Origin: Brevundimonas sp. 357
Lineage (GTDB): Bacteria > Pseudomonadota > Alphaproteobacteria > Caulobacterales > Caulobacteraceae
Direction: 5' to 3'
Length of the DNA: 64,000 nucleotides
NCBI RefSeq assembly: GCF_003938605.1
Contig: NZ_RHWX01000009.1
Location: 1 to 64,000, forward strand
Both the position numbers and the translations under genes were made by a program. The notes beneath the pieces were generated by a model, which saw only the letters and a program-made list of their open reading frames with translations, ran no database searches and was not told where the DNA came from. Of the stretch, positions 33,997 to 43,014 are shown piece by piece. Positions within the stretch are counted from its first letter, which is position 1; the number at the start of each line of letters is the position of its first letter.

Positions 33997-35778
33997 TCAG
34001 AACGCCTCTGCGGGCATCTGCATCAGCACCTCGGCGCCGGACTTCAACTTCTTCAGGTGCGCCCCGGCGTCGGGCAGGATGCGCTCGACGAAGTAGCGGC
34101 CGGTCATCAGCTTGTTGGCGTAGTAGGGATCGGCGTCCCCGGCGGCGATCTTGGCTTGCGCCGCCTTGGCCATCTGGGCCCACAGGAAGGCGTAGGCCGT
34201 CAGGCCGAAGATGTGCAGGTAGTCGGTCGAGGCGGCCGCGGCGTTGTCTGGGTTGGCCATGCCGTTCTGCATCAGCCACATGGTGGCCTCCTGCAGCTTC
34301 TTCTTGGCGTCGGCCAGACCCTCGACGAAGGGCTTGATGGCCTCGTTGTCTCCGTTCTCGCTGACGAAGGCGTCGATGTCGGCGAACCAGCTCATGATCG
34401 CGCGGCCGCCGTTGGCCGGCAGCTTGCGGCCCACCAGATCCAGCGCCTGAATGCCGTTGGTGCCTTCATAGATCATGGTGATCCGCGCATCGCGCAGATA
34501 CTGCGAGGCGGGGAAGTGTTCGGTGTAGCCCGAACCGCCGTGAACCTGCATCGCCAGAGAGGCGACGTGGAAGCCCTTGTCGGTCAGATAGGCCTTCAGC
34601 ACGGGCGTGATCAGGCCCATGTAGTCCTTGGCCTTGGTGGCGACGGCTTCGTCGGCGGCCTTCTGCAGGTCGGCCTGCAGCGCGGTCCACAGGATGAAGG
34701 CGCGGCCGCCTTCGACGAAGGCCTTGGCCTCCAGCAGCATCCGGCGCACGTCCGGGTGGACCATGATCGGGTCGGCCGGGCCGTCCGGGTTCTTCGGTCC
34801 GGTCAGGCTGCGGCCCTGCAGGCGGTCGTTGGCGAACTCGACGGCGGCCTGATAGGCGGCGTCGCCGATAGCCAGCCCTTGCAGGCCGGTGCCCAGGCGG
34901 GCCTCGTTCATGACCACGAACATGTTGTTCATGCCGCGGCCTTCTTCGCCGATCAGCCAGCCCTTGGCGTTCTCATAGGCCATGACGCAGGTGGCGTTGC
35001 CGTGGATGCCCATCTTGTGCTCGAGCCCGGCGCAGGACACGCCGTTGCGCTCGCCTAGCGAGCCGTCCTCGTTCACCAGGAACTTGGGCACGACGAACAG
35101 GGACAGGCCCTTGATGCCCGGAACCGCGCCTTCGACGCGGGCCAGCACCGTGTGGATGATGTTGTCGGCGAAGTCGTGCTCGCCCGCGGAGATCCAGATC
35201 TTTTGGCCGGTGATGGAATAGGAGCCGTCGCCGTTCGGAACCGCCTTGGTGCGGACCATGCCCAGGTCGGTGCCGCACTGCGGCTCGGTCAGGTTCATGG
35301 TGCCGGTCCATTCGCCCGACGCCATCTTGGGCAGATACTTCTGCTTGATCTCGTCCGAGGCGCTGGCCTCGATGCCGTGGAAGGCGCCGCTGGTCAGGCC
35401 CGGATACATGGAGAAGGCGGCGCTGGCGGCGGCGGTGAACTGGCCCACCGCGCTCGACACGACCGAGGGCATGCCCTGACCGCCGAACTCGGTGCTGAAG
35501 CCCAGCGAGGGCCAGCCGGCCTCGACCATCTGGTGATAGGCTTCCTTCCATCCCTTCGGCGTCGTCACCACGTCGCCCTCGATGTGGCAGCCTTCCTGAT
35601 CGCCGACGCGGTTGATCGGGGCGATGACCTCTTCGGCGAACTTGCCGCCTTCCTCGACGATCTGGTCGATCAGGTCGCGCGACAGATCGGCGTCGGGAAG
35701 CTGGTTGCCGTAGTTCTCGACCTGCAGAACGTCATGCAGGACGAAGGACAGGTCGCGGACGGGCGCCTTGTAGCTCAT
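33997..35778 (-). CDS. Acyl-CoA dehydrogenase, long form with C-terminal extension
   Basis: 593 residues, ~200 more than the classic form. N-terminal and core domains include MNLTEPQCGTDLGMVRTKA, ISAGEHDFADNIIHTVLARV, and IYEGTNGIQALDLVGRKL with the catalytic Glu. The extra C-terminal helical domain (EGLADAKKKLQEATMWL onward) is that of FadE-type/AcdC proteins. It lies five bases after a MerR-family regulator gene on the same strand, so the regulator probably controls it. Confidence 0.94.
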   Translation of the reverse strand: MSYKAPVRDLSFVLHDVLQVENYGNQLPDADLSRDLIDQIVEEGGKFAEEVIAPINRVGDQEGCHIEGDVVTTPKGWKEAYHQMVEAGWPSLGFSTEFGGQGMPSVVSSAVGQFTAAASAAFSMYPGLTSGAFHGIEASASDEIKQKYLPKMASGEWTGTMNLTEPQCGTDLGMVRTKAVPNGDGSYSITGQKIWISAGEHDFADNIIHTVLARVEGAVPGIKGLSLFVVPKFLVNEDGSLGERNGVSCAGLEHKMGIHGNATCVMAYENAKGWLIGEEGRGMNNMFVVMNEARLGTGLQGLAIGDAAYQAAVEFANDRLQGRSLTGPKNPDGPADPIMVHPDVRRMLLEAKAFVEGGRAFILWTALQADLQKAADEAVATKAKDYMGLITPVLKAYLTDKGFHVASLAMQVHGGSGYTEHFPASQYLRDARITMIYEGTNGIQALDLVGRKLPANGGRAIMSWFADIDAFVSENGDNEAIKPFVEGLADAKKKLQEATMWLMQNGMANPDNAAAASTDYLHIFGLTAYAFLWAQMAKAAQAKIAAGDADPYYANKLMTGRYFVERILPDAGAHLKKLKSGAEVLMQMPAEAF

Positions 35779-35782
35779 GGGA

Positions 35783-36271
35783 TCAGGCTCTCGCTTTGAA
35801 GGTCAGGAAGTGGTCGTCGGGATCGTTGAGGCGTTCGCTCAGCAGGCTGGCGTAAGCCTCTGCGCCCGGCAGAAGATCGGGACGGTGTTCCGTCAGCTTG
35901 GACTCCATCCAGGCGCAGGCGGCCTCGGCCGTCTCGATGGCGCCTTCGATGTCCTCGAGCTGCTGCCGCAGCGCCGCGATACGGGCGCGATGGCGCGGCA
36001 GGGCGATGGCCATCTGATGGACGTTGTGGTCCTTCTGGTCATACAGATCCAGCATCTCCTGGATCTCGACCAGGGTGAAGCCGATGCGCCGGCCGCGCAT
36101 GATCAGCTTCAGCCGGGCGCGGTCGCGCGGACCGTAGACCCGCGTCTGACCCTTGCGCGACGGCGTCAGCAGGCCCTTGTCTTCATAGAAGCGCAGCGCG
36201 CGCGCGGTCGCGCCGAACTCGCGGCACAGCTGCCGTATGGAATAGGTGCGATGTTCGTCAGCAATCGGCAT
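35783..36271 (-). CDS. MerR-family regulator of acyl-CoA catabolism (LiuR-like)
   Basis: About 162 residues. N-terminal winged helix (TYSIRQLCREFGATARALRFYEDKGLL, then TRVYGPRDRARL), then a long coiled coil (MLDLYDQKDHNVHQ) and an acidic tail. Resembles MerR members that control branched-chain or fatty acid degradation genes. It is first in a transcript with the 593-aa dehydrogenase. An imperfect inverted repeat lies 15 bases upstream of the ATG at 36271. In-frame sequence upstream of that start looks non-coding. Confidence 0.88.
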   Translation of the reverse strand: MPIADEHRTYSIRQLCREFGATARALRFYEDKGLLTPSRKGQTRVYGPRDRARLKLIMRGRRIGFTLVEIQEMLDLYDQKDHNVHQMAIALPRHRARIAALRQQLEDIEGAIETAEAACAWMESKLTEHRPDLLPGAEAYASLLSERLNDPDDHFLTFKARA

Positions 36272-36285
36272 GACGGCTTCATAAC

Positions 36286-36301
36286 TTGACGCGGACGTAA
36301 A
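36286..36301 (-). promoter_or_regulatory. Putative operator of the MerR-family regulator
   Basis: TTGACG-N4-CGTAAA, an inverted repeat with 5 of 6 matched positions, centred ~23 bases upstream of the regulator start codon. The TT-ACG/CGT-AA form is in keeping with sites of LiuR-type regulators as I recall them. Autoregulation is inferred. Confidence 0.45.
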
Positions 36302-36363
36302 GGGAAGCTTTTCGCGCGCCGGGCTACGAAGTTGTGAACGGGCGGGCGAGGGGCGTTGGCGCA

Positions 36364-36409
36364 CAAAAGAAAAGGCCGCGACCGGGGACGGGTCGCGGCC
36401 TTTATATTT
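36364..36409 (-). terminator. Strong terminator after the DoxX-like gene
   Basis: AAGGCCGCGACC and GGTCGCGGCCTT form a 12-bp stem with a GGGGAC-containing loop. The minus strand continues TTTTCTTTTGTG. The plus strand continues TATATTTG, so it may act both ways. Confidence 0.88.
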
Positions 36410-36444
36410 GCGGGCCCTCGGGGGAGGGGGAGAAGCGGGCCCGC
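36410..36444. repeat. GC-rich inverted repeat next to the terminator
   Basis: GCGGGCCC (36410-36417) and GGGCCCGC (36437-36444) flank a purine-only G/A run. It lies between the DoxX-like stop and the terminator above. Role unknown; possibly a second 3' stabilising hairpin. Confidence 0.5.
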
Positions 36445-36468
36445 AAAACCTTCAAGCGATGCGGCGGC

Positions 36469-36882
36469 TCAGCGGCGGCGTAGCCACAGCACCGGCGCCG
36501 TGATGGCCAGCAGGAAGACGTTGGTCAGGCTCAGACCCAGGTCCAGGCCGAAGGCGTGCACGCCCAGGGCGATCGTCTCCAGGACCAGCAGACCCGCCGC
36601 CGCCGTCAGCAGCAGGGGACGGCCGAACCGCCACGAGACCAGCGGCGCCAGAACCATGGCCGCCAGCACGATCTCGGCGACGCCCAGACCACGCACGAAG
36701 GCCTCGCTGGCGGCGGCGGGCCACTGCATCAGAACGATCAGGTTCTCCATCGGCTCGGACAGCTTGGCGTAGCCGGCGGCGATGAAGAACATCGCGATCC
36801 AGCCCTGGAAGGTCCAAAGCGTGATGTTCAGATAGTCAGCGCGGGCGCGCGCCTGGTGAGTGGACAAGGTGGTCGTCGTCAT
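36469..36882 (-). CDS. DoxX-like four-span membrane protein
   Basis: 137 residues with four hydrophobic spans: LWTFQGWIAMFFIAAGYAKL, GLGVAEIVLAAMVLAPL, LLLTAAAGLLVLETIALGV and LTNVFLLAITAPVLWL. The GYAKLSEP turn after span 1 is typical of the DoxX-like group. Function unknown; members are linked to redox or membrane stress. It stands alone, with a terminator following. Confidence 0.8.
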   Translation of the reverse strand: MTTTTLSTHQARARADYLNITLWTFQGWIAMFFIAAGYAKLSEPMENLIVLMQWPAAASEAFVRGLGVAEIVLAAMVLAPLVSWRFGRPLLLTAAAGLLVLETIALGVHAFGLDLGLSLTNVFLLAITAPVLWLRRR

Positions 36883-37099
36883 GGCCGTAACCGTTCATTT
36901 GCAACAGTCACAAGATCAGTTGCTTGGTTCCGATTTGCAAGCGGCTGAAACAATCTGTGATAACGGTCGGAAAACGACGTGGCGACAGCAGGGCCGAAAC
37001 CACAATTCCTCGTAACCCATCGTCTGAAACCAGCCGGGATCATCCGCCTCTAAGCCGAGGCGGATTTCGAGTCAACGGTTGATGACATCAATTGATGAC
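36883..37099. other. Intergenic region holding an inverted repeat
   Basis: About 215 bases, AT-richer than the flanks. It presumably holds the DoxX-like promoter at its left. On the right, ATCCGCCTC (37042-37050) and GAGGCGGAT (37057-37065) make a 9-bp hairpin downstream of selO, and TTGATGACATCAA (37079-37091) is a small palindrome just after the selO stop. No T-run makes a confident terminator for selO. Confidence 0.5.
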
Positions 37100-38551
37100 T
37101 TAGAGGCTCCAGGCCTTCTTCGCCGCCTCCAGCCGGGCCAGTTTGGCCTGCAGCGGGGCCCAGTCGTCGGCCGTGTCGATGGCGCTCCACAGGGCCTCGA
37201 CCTCGTCGATCAGCATCTCTTCCGGTTCGGGCGCGGCGAACATGGGATGCTCCAGCCGCTCGGGCCGGTCGGGCTCGTGCTCCATCAGGGCGAAGCGGAA
37301 GGCGTCGAAGGCCTCGCCCTGGTAGGTCTTGCCGCGCACCCCGCCCAGCGCCCGCGCCGCCGAGCTGAAGCCGCCGAACCAGTCGAAGAAGATCGGCTCC
37401 CAGCGCAGGGCCTCCTTCTTCTCGCGCGCGAGGGCCAGGGTTGCGTCCAGCAGCCGCTGGTCCGCCGCCTCGCCCAGGCTCTGCACGCCCAGCCGGTTCA
37501 GGAAGGCCGCGCGCAGGTGGCGGATATAGGCGGGGCCGAACCCGTTCAGCGCCTCGGTCAGGACTGCGACCTGCGGCTCGGCGTCGGCGATCAGCTTCAG
37601 GCACCCGGCCAGCTGCGTCAGGTTCCAGAACACCGCCTCGGGCTGGCGCGCGAAGGCGTAGAGGCCGTTCTGGTCGAAATAGGCGGCGGTGAAGCCCGGC
37701 TCATAATGGGGCAGGAAGCGCCAGGGGCCGTAGTCGAAGCTCTCGCCCGTGACGTTCAGATTGTCGGTGTTCAGCACCCCGTGGACGAAGCCCGCCGCGA
37801 TCCACTTGGCCGTCAGCGCCGCCGAGGCCTCGACCACCGCCGCCAGGAAGCCCGCCGCGTCGCCCGGCGCGACCGCCGGGTGATACAGGCTGCGGGCGTG
37901 CTCCATCAGCGTCTCGATCTGATCCTTGCGTCCATAGTAGGCTGCGCGCTGGAACGTCCCGAAGCGGATATGGCTGTGCGACAGCCGCACCATGACGGCC
38001 GCGCGCGTCGGCGACGGCTCGTCGTGCCGTTCCAGGTTCTCGCCCGTCTCGATCAGCGACAGGATGCGGCAGGTCGGCACGCCCAGGCTGTCCAGCATGG
38101 CCGCCGCCAGCGCCTCGCGCATCCCGCCCTTCAGCGTCAGCCGCCCGTCCGCATGACGCGACCACGGCGTCTGACCCGAGCCTTTGGTGCCCAGGTCGAG
38201 AAGGCGACCTGGAAGAGCGCTATCGCTCGCTGCTTGAGCGCCGCTTACCTCCCGCATCTGCGCCGCCAGGAAGCCGCGTCCGTCGCCGATGTCGGGGTTG
38301 TAAACGCGGAACTGATGGCCGTGATAGCGCATGGCCACGGGGCCGGGCTGGCCGGGCAGGGGCTCGAACCGGCCGAAATGGGCCAGCCATTCGGTGTCGC
38401 TCAGCGTTTCCAGTCCGACCTCGGCCGCCGCGCGGTCGTTGCGCAGGCGTAAGGTCGTCTGCGGGAAGTCGGCCGCCTTCACGGCGTCGCCGTAGTCGGC
38501 GCCCAGGTCGAAGAAGCGGGGTTCGGGGCGATAGGCGGGGGAGACGGGCAT
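37100..38551 (-). CDS. selO: SelO-family protein adenylyltransferase (YdiU)
   Basis: About 483 residues. Pseudokinase that transfers AMP from ATP to Ser/Thr/Tyr, linked to redox stress. Motifs: FDLGADYGDAVKAADFP, AMRYHGHQF, LDLGTKGSGQTPWSRHADG (inverted nucleotide-binding segment), FVHGVLNTDNLNVTGESFDYGPW (metal-binding Asn and Asp). No C-terminal selenocysteine or Cys motif is seen. About 12 residues (SGAQAASDSALP) are inserted before LLDLGTKG; see findings. The start is ATG at 38551 (MPVSPAYRPEPRFFDLG). Confidence 0.93.
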   Translation of the reverse strand: MPVSPAYRPEPRFFDLGADYGDAVKAADFPQTTLRLRNDRAAAEVGLETLSDTEWLAHFGRFEPLPGQPGPVAMRYHGHQFRVYNPDIGDGRGFLAAQMREVSGAQAASDSALPGRLLDLGTKGSGQTPWSRHADGRLTLKGGMREALAAAMLDSLGVPTCRILSLIETGENLERHDEPSPTRAAVMVRLSHSHIRFGTFQRAAYYGRKDQIETLMEHARSLYHPAVAPGDAAGFLAAVVEASAALTAKWIAAGFVHGVLNTDNLNVTGESFDYGPWRFLPHYEPGFTAAYFDQNGLYAFARQPEAVFWNLTQLAGCLKLIADAEPQVAVLTEALNGFGPAYIRHLRAAFLNRLGVQSLGEAADQRLLDATLALAREKKEALRWEPIFFDWFGGFSSAARALGGVRGKTYQGEAFDAFRFALMEHEPDRPERLEHPMFAAPEPEEMLIDEVEALWSAIDTADDWAPLQAKLARLEAAKKAWSL

Positions 38552-38773
38552 GGGCGGCAGATGCGCCTTCGCCGTGCATTTCGCAACCGCGAGCCCGATC
38601 CGGCCGATCAGGCTTGAACCTTCGCCGCCGATCCGTATTTTCACCCGCAGACATCAGGTCTCGTGCGATCCGATCCCGAGGCCAGGCCGGCGCCGCCCTG
38701 CGCGCGAATCCGGTCCGGCGTCCGTCGATAACCTGACGCCACGACAGACCATCTCATTGTTTCGGAGACCTTC

Positions 38774-39979
38774 GTGGCCAGAAAATTCACGCTCGCCTTC
38801 CTCAAGACCGAGGCCGGTTCCGGGGCCGTCCTCGGCCTCGCAGCCGTCGCCGCCCTGATCGTCGCCAACTCGCCCTGGTCGGCGGACTATTTCGCCTGGC
38901 TCAAGAGCGTCCACGCCGTCCAGATCGGCCCGCTGCGGCTGGAGGAGACGGTGTCCGACTGGATCAAGGAAGGCCTGATGGCCGTCTTCTTCCTCGTCGT
39001 CGGCCTGGAGATCAAATACGAGATCCTCAAGGGCGAGCTGAGCAATCCCAAGAAGCTGGCCCTGCCCATCCTGGCGGCGCTCGGCGGCATGGCGGTGCCG
39101 GGTCTGGTCTATCTGGGCGTGGTCGGGGCGCTGGGCGGCCCGACGCAGGGCTGGCCCATCCCCCTGGCCACCGACATCGCCTTCGCCCTGGCCGTCTTCG
39201 CCGTGGTCGGACGCAGTCTGCCGTCCTCCCTGCGCGTCTTCCTCCTGACCCTGGCCATCGTCGACGACCTGGGCGCCATCGCCCTGATCGCCGTCCTGTT
39301 CAGCCAGGGGGTGCAGTGGGTTCCGCTGCTGGCGGCGCTGGGCGTCACCGCCCTGTTCGCCGTTCTGGGGCGGCGCCGGATGGCGGCCGCCTTCTGGGTG
39401 CTGGGCTTTGGCGCCGTCTGGTATCTGACGGTGCAGTCGGGCCTGTCCACCTCCCTGACCGCCGTGGCCTTCGCTCTGATCGTGCCGGTCGAGCCGCGCC
39501 GCGAGACCTCCCAGAGCCCGCTCAAGGACGCCATGCACGACCTGCACCCCTATGTGGCCTATTTGGTCCTGCCCCTGTTCGCCTTCGCCAAGGCGGGCGT
39601 CTCCTTCGCCGGCCTGTCGCTGGAGCAGGCCTTCGCCCCCCTGGTCATCGCCATCGCGCTCGGCCTCTTCATCGGCAAGCAGGTGGGCGTCTTCGGCGTG
39701 GCCTGGCTGGCGGTTAAGCTGGGCCTGGGCGACAGGCCGTCGGGCGCGGGCTGGATGCAGCTCTACGGCGTCAGCCTGCTGTGCGGCATCGGCTTCACCA
39801 TGAGCCTGTTCATCGGCGTCCTGGCCTTCCCCGGCGCGGTGGACTCGCCCGAGCAGATCGAGGTCAAGCTGGGCGTCATCGGCGGTTCGGTGCTGTCGGC
39901 CCTGACGGCCGCCGCGATTCTGGCCCTGGCCGAAAAAGGCCGAAAGAAGAGAATGGTCGCGCACCAGTCGAACATCTGA
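38774..39979 (+). CDS. nhaA: Na+/H+ antiporter NhaA
   Basis: 401 residues, 11-12 spans. Key motifs: PLATDIAFALAVFAVVG and LAIVDDLGAIALIAVLFSQG, whose paired Asp carry Na+/H+; GLSTSLTAVAFAL; and a late GFTMSLFIGVLAFPG. Exchanges cytoplasmic Na+ for external protons and sets pH and salt tolerance. Starts with GTG (VARKFTLAFLKTEAGSG), GGAGA nearby upstream. Confidence 0.95.
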   Translation: MARKFTLAFLKTEAGSGAVLGLAAVAALIVANSPWSADYFAWLKSVHAVQIGPLRLEETVSDWIKEGLMAVFFLVVGLEIKYEILKGELSNPKKLALPILAALGGMAVPGLVYLGVVGALGGPTQGWPIPLATDIAFALAVFAVVGRSLPSSLRVFLLTLAIVDDLGAIALIAVLFSQGVQWVPLLAALGVTALFAVLGRRRMAAAFWVLGFGAVWYLTVQSGLSTSLTAVAFALIVPVEPRRETSQSPLKDAMHDLHPYVAYLVLPLFAFAKAGVSFAGLSLEQAFAPLVIAIALGLFIGKQVGVFGVAWLAVKLGLGDRPSGAGWMQLYGVSLLCGIGFTMSLFIGVLAFPGAVDSPEQIEVKLGVIGGSVLSALTAAAILALAEKGRKKRMVAHQSNI

Positions 39980-40209
39980 CTGATCATTGATAACATTGAC
40001 CTAACGTCAGTATATTTGTCTCTTTCTCGCCACAGATCGGGCGAGGATAGGTGAAATTTTCGTCACTGACGGGGCCTCAGCTTGTCGGTGACTCCGCCTT
40101 GCACTACCCCTTCTTATCGAGAACTCGCGCCGTTTAATGAGTGCGGGTCATCAGGGACAGGAACGTGCGCGGCCGTCAGCATGGCCCGCCATAGTCGGGG
40201 AGCCGCCTC
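39980..40209. other. Intergenic region upstream of the TonB receptor
   Basis: 230 bases, AT-rich from 39985 to 40060 (TTGATAACATTGACCTAACGTCAG), with a GATCGGGCGAGG-type segment after. It likely carries the receptor promoter. No regulator box could be named. Confidence 0.4.
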
Positions 40210-42861
40210 ATGCGTTTGAACCACATCCTCCGCAGCACCGCATCCGCCGCCGTCGTCGGGGCCGTCGCCTTCGGCTTCGCAGGCGCCGCCGCCGCCCAGG
40301 AAGGACCGACCACGGTCGACGACATCATCGTCACCGCGCAGAAACGCGAACAGAGCCTGCAGGACGTGCCGATCGTGGTCACGACCCTGTCGCAGGAAGC
40401 GCTGGACGGCGCGGGCGTGCGCGACATCAAGGATCTGCAGATCCTGACGCCGGGCATGACCGTGACCTCGACCCAGTCGGAGACCTCGACCACGGCTCGT
40501 ATCCGCGGCGTCGGCACGGTCGGCGACAACCCCGGTCTGGAAAGCTCGGTCGGCGTCGTGATCGACGGCGTCTATCGCTCGCGCAACGGCGTCGGCTTCG
40601 GCGACCTGGGCGAACTCAGCCGCATCGAGGTGCTGAAGGGGCCGCAGGGCACCCTGTTCGGCAAGAACACCTCGGCCGGGGTCATCAACATCATTTCCGA
40701 GGCTCCGTCCTTCACGCCGGGCTTCAACGCCGAGGCCACCTACGGCAACTTCGGGGCCTGGGGGATCGCCGGTTCGGTCACCGGACCGATCACCGACAAG
40801 ATCGCCGGCCGTCTCTATATGGCCAAGCGCGAACGCGACGGCTTCTATGACGTGATCACCGGCTCCGGCCCGCGTCAGGAGACAGACGACCAGAACCAGG
40901 ACTTCTGGACCGCACGCGGCCAGTTGCTGATCCTGCCCTCGGACGACGTGTCGATCCGCCTGATCGCCGACTATTCCAAGCGCGACGAATACTGCTGCGT
41001 CTCGACCCAGGTCCGCACCGGTCCGACCTATCCGTTCATCACCGCCGTCGGCGGCCAGCAGGCGGCCCCGGCCCCGGGCTTTGGCGAACTGCCGTTCTCG
41101 CGCACGGCCTACGCCAACCGCGGCACCGGCCAGGAAATGGAGGACATGGGTTTCTCCGCCGAGGCCAACATCGACATCCCGTCGTGGAACGCCACCTTCA
41201 CCTCGCTCAGCTCCTGGCGGAACTGGTCGGGGGTCAACGGCATGGATCTCGACTACACCACCGCCGACATCCTCTATCGCGAGAATGACGGCGGTTACGG
41301 CTTCGAGCTGGAGAACCTGACCCAGGAGTTCCGTCTGGCGGGCTCCACCGACCGTCTCGACTGGCTGGTCGGGGCCTTCGCCACGCGCGAGAACATCAAT
41401 CGCGCAGACAGCTACTGGTACGGCGCGGGCTACACGCCCTTCCTGTCGCTGCTGATCTCCAGCCAGCTGAACGCCGGCTCGGGCGGCGCCATTCCGATCC
41501 GTCCCGGCATCATCGGCTGCCTGACCCGTCCGGGTACGACGGCGCAGTTCCTGGCGGGCTGCCTGGCGCAGGGCGGCAGCGCGACCACCGGCCCGACGGC
41601 GCCCAGCGGCCCCGGCTTCGGCGTCGGCCACGGCGTGCAGGACCACTACAGCCAGACGACGGAATCCTTCGCCCTCTTCACCAACAACACCTGGCGCGTC
41701 ACCGACAAGTTCGATCTGACCCTGGGTCTGCGCTACACCCTGGACGACAAGCGCCTGCTGGGCGTTCAGGACAATCTGGGAACCAACGGCGCGGCCTGCG
41801 GCGGCGCCCTGGGCAACGTCGGCGCCATGACCGGCGCCCTGATGGGCGCGGGCCTGAACCAGGCGACCGCCCAGGCCACGGCCGGTCGTCTGGCCGCCAA
41901 CCTCTGCCTGCCCTGGGCCAACCCTCTGTTCGACAACCGTCGCATCTCGGAAAGCCACGACAACGGCGAGCTGAGCGGCACCATCAAGGGCAGCTATCGC
42001 TTCAACGACAGCGTGATGGCCTACGCCTCCTACGCGCGCGGCTACAAGTCGTTCGGCTACAACATGGACCGGGTGCAGGGGCCGACCGCGACCAACCCGC
42101 TGCCGATCACGCCGAACAACTCCCTGCTGTTCCCGTCGGAGACCGTCGACAGCTATGAAATCGGGCTGAAGAACACCCTGTTCAACCGCTCGGTGCTGTT
42201 CAACATCACCTACTTCAATCAGAAGTTCGAGGACTTCCAGCTCAACACCTTCCTGGGCACGGCCTTCGTGGTCGAATCCATCCCTGAGCTGACCTCGGAA
42301 GGCGTCGACGCCGACTTCGTCTGGTTCACCCCGGTCGAGGGCCTGTCGCTGTCGGGCGGCGTGACCTACACCGACACCAAGTACGGCGACTTCACCGCCG
42401 CCGACCTGACCAATCCCGGCAACTTCCCGCAGCTGTCGCTGCTGCCGGGATCGCGGGCTTCCTTCGCGCCGGAATGGTCGGCGACCGCCTCGGTGGCCTT
42501 CGACCGCTCGATCGGCGCTGGGCTGAAGATGGGTCTGAACCTGTCGGCCAAATACTCGACCGAGTTCAACACCGGTTCGGATCTGCTGCCGTACAAGATG
42601 CAGGACGCCATGACCCTGCTGAACGGCCGCGTCACCCTGGGCTCGGAAGACGAACGCTGGGCGCTGGACCTGTGGGCCCAGAACCTGACCGACGAGGAGT
42701 ACAAGCAGGTGGCCATCAACGCCCCCATGCAGGGCTCGGCCTTCCAGACCACGGTCCAGCCCAACGGCACCTATTACAACCCGGCGCTGGACACCCAGAC
42801 CTACAACGCCTTCATGGGCCAGCCGCGTACCTACGGCGTGACCCTGCGCGTCCGCTACTGA
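40210..42861 (+). CDS. TonB-dependent outer-membrane receptor
   Basis: 883 residues. Signal peptide ~1-31 (cleavage near AAAAQ), then a TonB-box-like DDIIVTAQKREQSLQDVPI. Plug domain to ~165 (VVIDGVYRSRNG, IEVLKGPQGTLFGKNTSAGVINI), then a 22-strand barrel ending LRVRY. Extracellular loops contain Cys pairs (YCCVST; GCLTRPG with AGCLAQGG; AACGG with NLCLPW). VIVDGVY with FGKNTSAG is typical of Caulobacterales/sphingomonad receptors for plant or carbohydrate-derived substrates. Substrate unknown; no hydrolase or transporter nearby. Confidence 0.93.
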   Translation: MRLNHILRSTASAAVVGAVAFGFAGAAAAQEGPTTVDDIIVTAQKREQSLQDVPIVVTTLSQEALDGAGVRDIKDLQILTPGMTVTSTQSETSTTARIRGVGTVGDNPGLESSVGVVIDGVYRSRNGVGFGDLGELSRIEVLKGPQGTLFGKNTSAGVINIISEAPSFTPGFNAEATYGNFGAWGIAGSVTGPITDKIAGRLYMAKRERDGFYDVITGSGPRQETDDQNQDFWTARGQLLILPSDDVSIRLIADYSKRDEYCCVSTQVRTGPTYPFITAVGGQQAAPAPGFGELPFSRTAYANRGTGQEMEDMGFSAEANIDIPSWNATFTSLSSWRNWSGVNGMDLDYTTADILYRENDGGYGFELENLTQEFRLAGSTDRLDWLVGAFATRENINRADSYWYGAGYTPFLSLLISSQLNAGSGGAIPIRPGIIGCLTRPGTTAQFLAGCLAQGGSATTGPTAPSGPGFGVGHGVQDHYSQTTESFALFTNNTWRVTDKFDLTLGLRYTLDDKRLLGVQDNLGTNGAACGGALGNVGAMTGALMGAGLNQATAQATAGRLAANLCLPWANPLFDNRRISESHDNGELSGTIKGSYRFNDSVMAYASYARGYKSFGYNMDRVQGPTATNPLPITPNNSLLFPSETVDSYEIGLKNTLFNRSVLFNITYFNQKFEDFQLNTFLGTAFVVESIPELTSEGVDADFVWFTPVEGLSLSGGVTYTDTKYGDFTAADLTNPGNFPQLSLLPGSRASFAPEWSATASVAFDRSIGAGLKMGLNLSAKYSTEFNTGSDLLPYKMQDAMTLLNGRVTLGSEDERWALDLWAQNLTDEEYKQVAINAPMQGSAFQTTVQPNGTYYNPALDTQTYNAFMGQPRTYGVTLRVRY

Positions 42862-42885
42862 TCCAAGCGGAGCGTCTGACAGGAG

Positions 42886-42920
42886 GGGCGGGCCGGAGCG
42901 ATCCGGCCCGCCCTTTTTCT
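42886..42920 (+). terminator. Terminator of the TonB-receptor gene
   Basis: GGGCGGGCCGG and CCGGCCCGCCC form an 11-bp stem with loop AGCGAT, then TTTTTCT. It lies 25 bases after the stop. Confidence 0.92.
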
Positions 42921-42922
42921 AT

Positions 42923-42943
42923 CCCTCTCCCATCGGGAGAGGG
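42923..42943. repeat. Short dispersed palindrome, perfect copy
   Basis: CCCTCTCCC-ATC-GGGAGAGGG, a perfect 9-bp stem with a 3-base loop, placed between the terminators of two convergent genes. Family with 14707-14727 and 51673-51693. Confidence 0.65.
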
Positions 42944-42954
42944 CAGGCACATGG

Positions 42955-42989
42955 AAAAAGCCCCCGGCCGCATGGATCGGGGGCTTTTC
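42955..42989 (-). terminator. Terminator of the RND efflux genes
   Basis: AAAAGCCCCC and GGGGGCTTTT form a 10-bp stem. The minus strand continues GGCTTTTTCCAT after the stem. It lies downstream of the RND pump stop. Confidence 0.85.
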
Positions 42990-43014
42990 CTCATTCAACC
43001 GCGAAGCGGCCGCC

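Noticed and set aside
33997..35778. Possible fusion or frameshift because this acyl-CoA dehydrogenase is ~200 residues longer than its neighbour
   Set aside because: The extra length is the C-terminal domain known in long FadE-type dehydrogenases, with no frame break.
40114..41958. 614-codon minus-strand frame opposite the TonB receptor
   Set aside because: No domain, no ribosome site, and the opposite strand has an unmistakable receptor with signal peptide and plug.
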